Part shown: in pieces, positions 24,201 through 36,200 of the stretch | Layout: each line of letters opens with the position of its first letter | How positions within the stretch are numbered: the first letter of the stretch is position 1 | NCBI RefSeq assembly: GCF_001949145.1 | Contig: NW_019091575.1 | Location: 415,156 to 453,901 of the forward strand | Direction: 5' to 3' | From: Acanthaster planci | Lineage: Eukaryota > Echinodermata > Asteroidea > Valvatida > Acanthasteridae | DNA length: 38,746 nt | The notes under the pieces: generated by a model | The model's database searches: none | Seen by the model: only the letters and a program-made list of their open reading frames with translations | Told to the model about the DNA's origin: nothing | Translations under genes and position numbers: made by a program

Positions 24201-27200
24201 GCGACCAGTGCCCTAACCTGGCAAAGTGCCTTACTTGTGGAGAAGATGGCCAGTGCCTGCAATCATTTGGCAATCGACTCCAAGGCCCACGGCTGTCATC
24301 TAGCAATATGTACGAGGACGAGCGACAATGACCTCTCCCCCACCCCCGGAATGAAGGCCCAACCACACAGATTGTCTGCCTGCCTTGCCCAAGAGACCAC
24401 CGCACTGGGCCAATACAACAAACGCTTCCAGGGTTGCCCTGCCACAGGTAACAGGAACCTCCTCGCCATGCTCCACTGACTCCCCAAGTTATAGAATGAG
24501 CAGAGTCAAGAACACAAAAGAAGAGTCTACAAATATCTTGCATGCCACAAAGGGCTGCACACAGCGGGCGTTGTGGTGACCACTCCGGTTGGCCCAGGCC
24601 ATCCCCTGTGGCCCATTCACTGGCACCCCTACGTCTGCAAAGTCACCCAGCCGGAGTGATGGCATCACCTTGGACAGTGATTCATTGTTAGAAGAGACTA
24701 ATACAACCACAAGCCAAGCCCTGGAAGAGGACTCCTCTGCCTACTACAGCCGCAATGCCCCTAGAAAGCCTCCCTGTCGCACCATTGCTGCAGCCACCCA
24801 CACCAAAACATGGGCAGAACAGGTTGCCCAGGAGGCAAAAAATGACCATAATGATTCTGACAGTCCCTCATTGGGGAAATCACTTTTCTCCGTTGTTTCC
24901 TCCAAGCGTGGACTCTCTTCTTCTTTGGTTGCAAAGGCTTTGATCTAAACGCTACTTGTGGGAAACTGAGTTTTTACTGAACAATGACGGTTGAGCAGTT
25001 TCAATAATAGCCAAAATGCCTGGAACCACAACTAAAGTCTGGATTATAATAATAAAATGGATTCAGCAAATGCCCTCCTTTAAATTAACCTCAAGGCGAT
25101 TTACAATAAATACCAAGTTGACAGATTCATGAAACTTAAAAAAGAAAAATACGCTCAGTTCAATATGAATAGTAATATGTGTAAATAGAGTGTGTACCAC
25201 CTAAGAGCTTAAGAAAACTACAGTGTATCAGACATGTCAGAGGGAAGGAGGTCAGGTGTGGGGGGATCCCCGACACACAGCACCTAGTCTAAAAAAGATC
25301 CCGCAAGGCCGGCCGTTTCCCAGCAGTTTAAGGGCCCCGGGCCCTGCCAGTATCTTCACAGGTCAGTTAACCTCCGGGTGATGAGGGGAAGATAGCACTG
25401 GGTGTCTGGTCAGTCACCCGCATCCGCCCTCAAAGACAGACAGAACCTGGAGTTTAAGTAGAACTCAATTATAACAAAGACATTATAATATAGAATGATA
25501 ATAAAAAACAAAAAATGAGGATTGTAAGTTGAAGAGATAGGCCTTCAGATGAGTTTTGAAACAACTGACCGAAGGGGCACTTCTAGCATTGAGAGGCAAC
25601 TTGAAGAGTCCTACCCTCCACTTGAGGATACTGCAGCAACCGAAGAGAGCAAGAAGGAATATATAAAGTTAAGCGCTCAATAATATCCATGACTCCAAGC
25701 CGGATCAATTCAAGGATTTGAAGACCAAAAGAATCTTGAAAAATATACTTTTACGAATGGGGAGCCAGTGAAGTTGATTAAGAAGTTTTGTAGTGCTATG
25801 TGACTTTTTAGCCCCAACTACCAGGAAAGTAGCTGTGTTCTGAATACACTGAACCTTGTTTATTTCAGAGTCTGGAAATCCATACAACAAGGCATTACAG
25901 CAGTCAAGTCAAGATGAAATAAAAACATGAACAAGACGTTTGGTGGTAGCGCTATCTAGGAACCTCCTCAACTGGCTAATGGTCCAGAAAGAATGAAAGG
26001 CTACATGTACATGACAAAAGTTGTTGATGTGAAACGTCATTTGCATGTGATCATAAAAAAAACCACCTAAATTTACGTTCCTAGACTACAGGGTTAACCT
26101 CAACAGGGCCAATGTGCACAAGAGGGAAGTAAATCCTTATTCCTCAGGTAGCGCGAAGTAATGTGGATAACTTCAGTCTTGGAGTCATTAAGCATCAACT
26201 TGTTGGTAATGAGCCAGAATCTAATATCAGCAGTGCTAACATCAAGAGCATCAACACACTGGGCCCTAGAGGATGAGTCACAGGTGATGTAGAGTTGTGT
26301 ACCATCCACACACAATGATCTGCTTATGTGGTGAGAATTTAGTACATGTATAGAAGCTACTGGCCCAATGTACATGTACGAAGTAAAATCTTCACAACCA
26401 ATGATGAATCCTTGAGGGACACCATATAATACTAGCTGCTTGGTAGATGAGGCTCTGCCTATAGACACAGATTAATGGTGATCCCCAAGGTATGACACCA
26501 TCCAGCAGAGAGCAGCTTCTTTAACACTATAGAGCAGCTCCAAACAATCCAACATCCCCTGATGGATGGGATTAAAAGCTGCGGACAAGTCCAAAAGCAC
26601 CAGGATGATGACAAGTTTCCTTTTTCTTGTCAAAAGTACAGAGAATGTCATTCTGTACGCGGGTCAAGGCTGTCTCGTTGGAATGGTTGATCCTATGCGC
26701 TGACTGAATCTTGCATTCAAGCTTATTGTAGTTGAGGTATTCTTGCAACTAAGATGCCACAACTTGCTCAAGAATCTTACTCAAGAACAGAAGATTGGAC
26801 CCTGGCCTGTAGTTATTCAACACCTCCGGATCCAAGTTGGGTTTCTTTAAAACGGGTGTCACCATGCAGATTAAAGTGTGGGGGAGACGCCGGTCTGAAG
26901 GGATAAATTGACAATTGTAACAGTGATAGGTACATGTAGGAGGGAATCAAGGCCTTTTTTCATCAAGGATGTTGGTATCGGATCAAGAGAATACATGTAC
27001 ATGTAAGTCTTAGGGGGGAGGTTATTATTTATCAGGACACGGTGGAGAAAGAGAAGAAAATGCAGATCTACATGTCCCATTAATTGGCCTCGGTTTCCCA
27101 CAATGCAATTGTTGCTTTTCCACATTCAGATCATGATTGAGTTCAGGCCGAAACAGATACCAACAGTTTTAAATGAGGCAAAGGATATTGGAAACGCAAC

Positions 27201-30200
27201 ACTACCCATCTTCAGAATACCATTCTGGTGAATTGATTTTGAACACTTTGCATAATTTAGAAGATTACAAACACACTTTTGAGAGTCTTACTGATTGGTG
27301 GGAGCAAGGGAAAATCAAGCTGAAGAGAGCGGCTATCGCATTTTCTGCCAATAAAGCTTGGAGACGTATTTCTGCTCAAAAAGACCTCCTGAGAAAAATG
27401 TCAATTATAGTGTATCTGCAATCCCAAGACAATAACGGCAATCAAAATCTCGCCACTGAATTGGTGAGGATCACACCCAAGTCAGAATTCATTTTCCTTT
27501 CAATCTAGGCCCATCCACACTAGCAACCACCCCAAAATTTAGGATGAAACCAATTGTACTTATCCAGTCCTTGTAAACCCTGATTCCCAACGCATGTCTG
27601 CACTGCATTATCTGAATGGCAGTGTCACCTCAAACCCTGACTCAATGACCCAAATTTCCATTGTAACCTGACAATTTCCAGTGTAATCAAACGGCACCCT
27701 CGGCTTTGCCTTGAGTGTACAAAACACTGTGGACCCCTTCACCACAGGTAAGAATTGTTTTGTTAAACCGTGGCCATAGATTACAGTGGAATGGTGCATG
27801 TTTTACTGCCAGAAAAATTGAAACACTTTGATAAATTCAAACACTTCAACAGCAAATTAGATATTAAATTACAAGGAAAATTAATGATTGCACATGATGT
27901 CCTTTGTCAACCTATAATCTATGTTGTTGTTTTTGGTTTTTTTGTGGGGAATAAGGAGAAATCTCAGAGTCATAACTAGAGAAACCTGGGATTCATAAAG
28001 CACTGTGGGGTTATTGTCGACTGGTTGAATTTCAAGACATTATTTACACCAAATTCTGTTGCAAAGTACTGACAAGATTGATGAGCAGATGGGACGAGAT
28101 AACGGCATGAACATTTTGTATAGACCTTTTTCTTGTGATGTCACGATCATGCTGGACCTACATGTATGATGTGTTGTGATGGTAATGAGTGCATAGCGTT
28201 GTGATGGTAATCTACCTATTCAAGATACATATAAACTAGTCAAGCATGCAGCATTCACAAGCGGTTGCCCGTGGGTGAAGCTGCCCGTCGGAACATATGC
28301 CATCACTATGGCCACGGCAGTCCACACACTGTTTACATTTAGTAGCGTAAGTGAAAAAGGTCTATGGTGACAAAAGTGCACTTTTCTTTATTCTTCCCAA
28401 GTTGAAAGGAATCATTTCCGTGTATTTGACAGGATGGAAGTAGATCTTGTGTATTTCAATGGTTTTTCAGAAGGCAAGTCAAACCTTAACTGCACAAACT
28501 TACTATGAATGCAAACTGTTTTACAGAATAATTCCGTCATAATGTGCAGAAACCGTCCATTTTAACACCAATGCTATCAAATCTGTTGTTTCTCTTCAAT
28601 TCTTATGCAACCTGTACAGCGTACATGTACATGTACGTAGCAAAACTTTAGACGAATTACATACACAGTGTCAAAGAATTTGCCCATTACAGGTATATAC
28701 ACACACATATATATGTACACGTACTGTACAGTATACCGGTATGTACCTGACATTTTACACACAATAATGGTGTGCTTGACTAATGCATGTACTGTACTCA
28801 GTATACGACTAAATTACAATGCAGTAGACATGACACATCATCTGTGGGAAAGGTCACCGCTATCCATCATTTTTTTTGTGAATTTGACATGTGAATGATA
28901 CATGCGCACTTGTCATGCCTGTAGCATATCACATGATCAATTTGTGACAACTAAAAATTCATCTATGACCATAATATAACAAAACGTACATGTATTCATT
29001 CCAACAAGCACAAGCTAGCAGTCCATGTATATTGTACACATCATTCATACACACGCACAACTTTAGAAACTTATGTACTTCAATATACTTGAACCTGTAC
29101 TCGCCCTATCCATGGTTAACTAATGTATAATTCAACCAGGTTATTGTAAGAACCACTCCACTAAAATGGGAAGTCCCCAATGAGAAACAACCGGTCCAAT
29201 TGGCTACACTATTAAGATATCATGTTTCTCCTTCATGTTGTGTAAATCAAAAACTTTTCTACATGTACAAAGGTTATTACACTGCACAAATTTCATAAAG
29301 TTGGCTATAAATTTCCATTTTCAAGCTTCATTAAGATTGATACAGCACTTATGATACTGATACATACATGTGACATGTACACGTACATTACCAAAACCTC
29401 AAACAGAAAACACAAAAAAACCTAAGACAGGACAAAAACAAACACACAAGATTGAAAAACAAACAGAAAAACACATATTTGCCTTTTTAGTTTAAATTCT
29501 TACAGTGCACTTAAGGTGAGGTGCAATTGTTATACAAAGTGCTATGCAGCAAAAGAATTTCCTGATGACGCACTGAATAAACATTCATGCTCACAAACAA
29601 CGCTTTTCCTTTTAGCAAGTCTTATTAAAATTTTGATTGGGACAGTTGCCAGGAGCGGAACAATAAATGGGTGTCCATTGTCAACAAATGCTAACATGAT
29701 GCATTTTTAAGCTACTACATTACGAGTATGAGTGATATGCCATTCAGACATTGTAAAGCAGTTACTAACTATTCTCTGAAATTTGATGCGATTGAAATTA
29801 CTACTAGGAAAGACCAATGAGGTAAGTGTAGACAGTTGTTACATGTACATGGATGTATATACATGTAAATTGTAATTTTGACTCTGTTGGTATTATCTTT
29901 ATGTACATTTCTTAAAAATATTTTATGATTTCTTTGCTGTACGTATGCACTACTGGCACGTTCACAAGAAAATAAAATCTCAAAAGTGGGACTGCGACAT
30001 AACCTTGCAATATCTTACTTGAAAGCATAGTACAAAGTACATGAGTAGATAACTGATTGGTTAATCTTTACAACATTTCTGCTCAAAGTGTGGCTGTTTT
30101 AGAGAGAGCAAAAGTCTTTTAAGATAAGTGGATGACCATTGTTTGAGGGTACATACATGTACATGTATAATGGGCGACAACATTTGCGCATGATGTGTGT

Positions 30201-33200
30201 TCATGTACATGTACGTGTACATGTAGCTGCTGCAAGAGTATGAATATATGGGTAATACTATTAAAAAAACCCAGCTAAAACACACCAAAGAAATTTTTAA
30301 AAAATCCCAAACTAAAAGAAGAAAATAAGTTTGGTTTCAATGATTTAAAGTAAAAGAGAATTTAGATAAGTTCAAAGTTGCATTTAATGTATAAAAAGGG
30401 ATTTACTTTATGTGAATAATGTTGGCATCTCACTGTCACCCCCCTAAAGCAAAATGGCATAGCCCCCACACAGTTGGCTGTGCTACTTGACCAACATGGC
30501 TGGCCTTTCTGAGCTGCATGCTCAGTGTATGCATTTGCACGCACGTGCACGTCATTGACACGCACAGAGACAAGAGCAGACAAGTGTACTACGGTAACTC
30601 CACTACTTCACTTGGCAGGGAAAACTGCGCTTTTTGAAAGGGAAAGAGCACCAGTTCATCTGCAGATTAACCCTTTGTGTACATTCTTCACTCACTCAGA
30701 GCATGCGTATGTACTAGTGGTAGGACCCAAGTCTGGATTTTCAGTTATCTGATTTTAATTCTATAATCAAGTTTCAAAGTTCAAAACCAGCTATCCGAAA
30801 TCAGAAACAAAAACGAGCGACTTACCTTTACCACAACAATTACTGTCTTTGATCGATATCAGAAAAAGAGGCATTCCACTCGACAGCACAAAACCACAAC
30901 AGACTGGCTGCTTGTAAGCACAAACACGCTGCTATCATCATCACACAACAATCCAATTCAGCCAGTGGGTGCCTCTGATCTGAAGTGCGTATTTGTTAAC
31001 TTGTCACTACGATAAGGGTAAAAGTACCTCACTAGGGCTCAATCCCCGTCCCATGTGTCTTGAATACCAAATTATCCAATGTCCTTACCATGATTACGAG
31101 ACTTTCAGAAACCGCTGTAAACAGACCAACTCAATTGAGCTGGCCCCCATAGCAAGACACATAACCGAACATACATAACTGTTACACAACTGTACTAGAA
31201 TCATTGCAAACAATAAAAAAATACTGACATTTTAAATAATTTTTTGTGAATTCTAGCCTGGAGGCCTGAATTGTGTTTTCCAGGTTGGGTGAACTGAGCT
31301 CGAATACGTTTCCACGCTAAAATTTTATCCCTTTTGCCCAGAAGAAAATTACATTGAATATTCCTAAATGTGTAAAATAAGTTCCCTCGAATTGGTTCAT
31401 GATGTTGCATACTTTGAAAACGAACAATCTTCATCAAGTAACAAGGTTTAAAACACGGTACCGGTAGAGTGCATGCAATCACTTTCTATCCTGCGCTGGT
31501 TGCCAGTGAGAGTTCAGCCACCTCCTGCATGCGAGTCGGTATGGAATGGAACCAACTACTCTAAGTCAACTCTAGCTACAGCGCAGCACCCACCATGTGC
31601 AAGGCCCTCTGCACGCCCTTGGCTTTCACACGTGCCCGTAGAAAGCTTATACACATCTGGAGGCTCTAGAAACATGGGCAGTACAAGCACAAAGCTTAGA
31701 GGGCGGTAACATGAAAAGAGCTGCCTATCACAAGATTTAAAAGACGTGAAAATGAGCCAAAATTCACTAGTTTGGTTGTCATTGGTCTGTAAACATTATT
31801 CTCAACCACCTTTCAAGTTTGTGGAACATGACTGGAAGAAAGACTAGGGGTGTTGCAAGTGAGTAATTGGAACTACCCCTCTAGGCATTCGCTGGACGCT
31901 GTGTATGACTACTGGCACAGGAGTGTAAACCTCGTGATTTTGTGGCTGAGTGAAAGTTATCATACATGTATGTGACATCTGCTTTTAATTGTGTCACAGT
32001 AGGGAAATACATATGTATACATGTATGCTTGCATTTTCAATATTTGTAGGAATACACATATTTTGAGACAGTTAAACCTTACATGTGATACTCATTCGAC
32101 CTGACTATGAGCATGATGAGTATGACATGAGAGCCCACTTTTTCATGCAGGTACAACCATGGTACATTTATTTTTGTGTAAGGTTTTAGTCTAACATTAC
32201 GAGAATCTAGTGCACACGAACTATTTTATCTAAATTGACCCATTCCTTGTCGTAATAAGTACAAAATTATAGAATTAAGGGAATTAAGAACTTCACCAGC
32301 TCATCTCTGCATACTTAATATATTGTCAATCGTCATTAATGACTTGTCATTAAAATTTACAAGGGACTGAAATTGCATAAAGGGCTGAGCCTGAGAGCAT
32401 TCTTTCACGTGATGGTGCGCAATACTGAAGAACCAATTATTTTCTGCATGAACTTGGCCCCACCCACTGTTTCACATAAATAAAGTCAAGAATTTTCTAC
32501 TTTGAGGAAAATCTGCAAAAATTGCAGATTTTGGGGTAAAAAGCGGAAAATGCAATTCTTGGTAAAAAAAAAAAATAAAACAAATATTTTTGATCATTTC
32601 TACACAAATAACCAATTACATGTAAATATGAACCCAAATTAGGAATGACAACTCATTTGGTACCTCTTAAGGCAAAATGAGGAACGTTTCCCAAAACTTA
32701 AATCTGAGTAATTAGCATTTAAAGTCAGACATACGTAAAGAATCGGTACAAAATTGATTTTCAGTTTTTCACATTTTTGGGTAGCTTAACTATCAAAAAT
32801 TTCCCCTAGCTGTGTCAAATGAGTTGGAAAGACCAATAAATGTGTATAAAATGCGGATTTCTGAAGTGATTCAGAGTCAGTATTAATTTAAAAAAACATC
32901 GTAATTACCTCTCAGACACCGAAATTGACCACTATTCCGCAATGTTTTTCGTATGTTATACTCCATGTGTATGTGCCAAGTCTGATACCGTTGGAAAGAG
33001 CAGAGACTTGTCTCTCTGTTTATAGCACTGACCTCATTGTTGAAAGGTCAACCACAAAATCACCAGGTAGGAAACATGTGGCCCTGGATATCATTTCCTG
33101 AAAGTATGAAACCTACATCTTTCTTAACTGAAGAGAAATTTGAGTGCAAGATCTCCATGCATAATGTTTACATGTGCATTCAAAGAAAATCCAAGTCTCG

Positions 33201-36200
33201 CGTTCCATCAAGTCAAAGAGTTTCGCCGTGAAAATCATACTTTGATTTCTCATCATTTTCAAAAGATACTGGTATTAAACTTTCAGGATGTCACATTTAA
33301 CTCATGACTTCATCTGAGCTAAAAAATGATAGTCCCCAGGTGACCACAAATGTGCCATTGCTATGGGAATTGATAGTACATGTACTTTTAAACAGCCCGC
33401 ACAATGTACGTTGTAGACAATTGGTGGCGCGCGGTCTGTTACCCTTTTTTCAAAGGCGGTTTTCTCAAAAACTAAATTCGGCTCTCCTGATGACACACAC
33501 CGTCTTTCTTGCTTCGTATTTTCTGACACGAGTGGCGCAGGGAAAAAATTTGGTATCATTGTAAAGCTTAATAATTGCTCTTTATTTTCCTGCCTATATC
33601 TCAAGAAATCGGATTTCCGGATCAATCCTCAAAATGCCATGGTAGGTCATATTTTCACTGTTTCACTCACTTTGAAAGTAACATTTGATAACGTTTCCCC
33701 TTCTGTTTTTCCTTTGCGATATTGATTTCCTCCGGCTCCGCACCGCAGAGATCATGCAAGTCCTGTTCCCTACATAGCGCCCAGACATCTCACGGCTTAT
33801 GAATAAATCAATGGGGACGGGGACCAGTCCAAGATCACAGTGGCATGGTGCATGTAGGCCCTACATGTATCATTATGCCAAAGATGGGCTACCTGTAGAT
33901 GTATGGTAAATGTAGGCCTACAATAACTGTACTGTACATATGTACAGTCACATATAGTTTTTGTACACACAATTTAGAAAGCGGAACAAAGCAGAATTTG
34001 ATTTTCAAAAAGCAGAAAATTCTTGACTTTAACATAAATCTAGTCATGAATGTTCGTCCCAAGTCACATTTACCAGAGATTTCTATCAATGTTACTCTGA
34101 GTTAAGTGCCTACGAATTTTCTAAAATATACTGTTCGACAAACTGCAAACAGCGATTTCAATGTTGACAAAAATGTTAATTTAGTGACAATTATGACACA
34201 TTTGAACTATGCAAATTAAAAAGACACTGTGATTTAGTTTTCGCAGAGTACAAATAATATTTATCAACCGAGTCCACAATTGTAGAACACACTCCAGCAG
34301 CCACTGAATGGACAAACTCTGTAATTGTTAGGCCACGTGAGTTGTTCACACTTTCAAAAGGTCAACAAAACCAGATAACCGCTTTTTAAAAAATTGTTCA
34401 CTAGTTTTGAAAATCTCCAATTTCTCCCGCCAATCAAATGTGTAGGTTCCAATTAACAAAGACATTTCTAGTTTTTTAAAAAAACCAAACTTACTTTTGG
34501 CTAGCTAGGCCTTCCTTGTGATCCCTAACTGTGTCAATGAAGATTTTGAAGAGAAACTCTAGATCCCGAGGCCCACCCATATTCTCAGGATGGAACTGCA
34601 CAGCAAACAGTGGTTTGGTGTTGTGTACAATGCCCTCATTGGTCCCATCGTTGGCATTGGTGAACAGGACTGACCAATCAGCAGGTAGCTTGGATGGGTC
34701 AATGGCAAAGCCGTGGTTCTGTGTGGTGATGTAGCAACGATCAGTGCCATTGTGGGTGCATGGCTGGTTGTGGCCTCGATTGCCATATCTGGGGTACGGT
34801 GGGTAAAACAACTGTTAGGCAAGTTCTTCCAACTTACATGTATGTTTGATGACTGTTTAAATTCCTGTCACCTTGTATCAGAAGTGCTTTTTGTAAAGGA
34901 AATTTTGCCACTAAAGACAGCATATTACTTTCTGAGATGAATGCTTTTAATTTTCAGAGAGGAAAACAAGCGCAGAGCAGAGCAATTAGCACATGCTGCC
35001 TCACAACATTGACAGATTTGAATCATTCCACTCATAATACTAGAATATTGTAGGAAATGTATAGTTTTCTTGGAAATGGATCTTCATGATATACATAAAG
35101 TATATGTACGATAGATTTAAGTCATTCTGCCATGAACCATGTACTGTATCTTGGATAGTGTAGACTTCTGTTTTACAGTTAAGTATATTAAAATCTTGAT
35201 AAGTCAAAGCTCGTTAAGTCGAAACTCCATTTATCTCGACGTCTTTCTGTTTCCCGACAAAAGAATAGGCCTTTATGTACAATACACTATCCGCAACTCG
35301 AAATGTCAATACCACTAAAGCCGCTTATCTCGAAGTTTTGGCAGGCCAATAAAAAAAAAAAACACTGAAGAATGATGAATAAAAAGTGATAAAAGAACGC
35401 TTGCCTTTATTATGAGTCATTACGGTCACGCGCACGGCTTTTCTTTGATGAGCCGAGCATGTTCATTGTCACGTCGACAAGAACTGGTGGGCATCAACTG
35501 CAACCGTAAAATAAGGCCCTGTCCGAAACGGGCTTCAAGAGCTATGGCTACGTCCATTGTCTGGGCGTCTCCATGCATTTCCAATGGAGAGAATACCAAG
35601 ACCTAGCTCTAGACAAGAGATTCGGATGCAGCCTAAATCAGGCACGAATGATGCGCCCTCAAGTGCTTTGTACATGTATCACGTGACCCAGCACGGAAAC
35701 CCTGACCGTTAAGTGGTAACAGCCCGATCAAAGCAAATGAATGAATTCTCAAGACATAGACACAGGTACCGGTACATAACTTCATTGGGTTATTGTTTAT
35801 TAATGTACCACATGAAAACATGTTTAATGATGACGTTTGAGGAAAACTTGCACAGTAGGGATAGCCAAAAATCCACTTCGTGTTCGACTCAGCTTGCAGG
35901 CCAACTGCCGTAAGCTAGCAAGGTTGCATGTGCATTGAAACGAGTAACTTTCGATAATCGAACATCGGATAACTCGAACTTTTCGTCCATTCCCCTGAGC
36001 TTCAACTTATCGAGATTTTACTGTATGTACATGTGAACAAATTTTGTACACAATTTTTATTGTACATGAAATTTGTGACATGCAATCTCCAACACTGTTT
36101 CACCAATGCACAGCACATGCCAAGGACATAGGATATGGCACAGAGGATGTTATTGACAGCCAAGTTCTCTCTTTGTTACCATAAAGACCTCATTTTGTCT

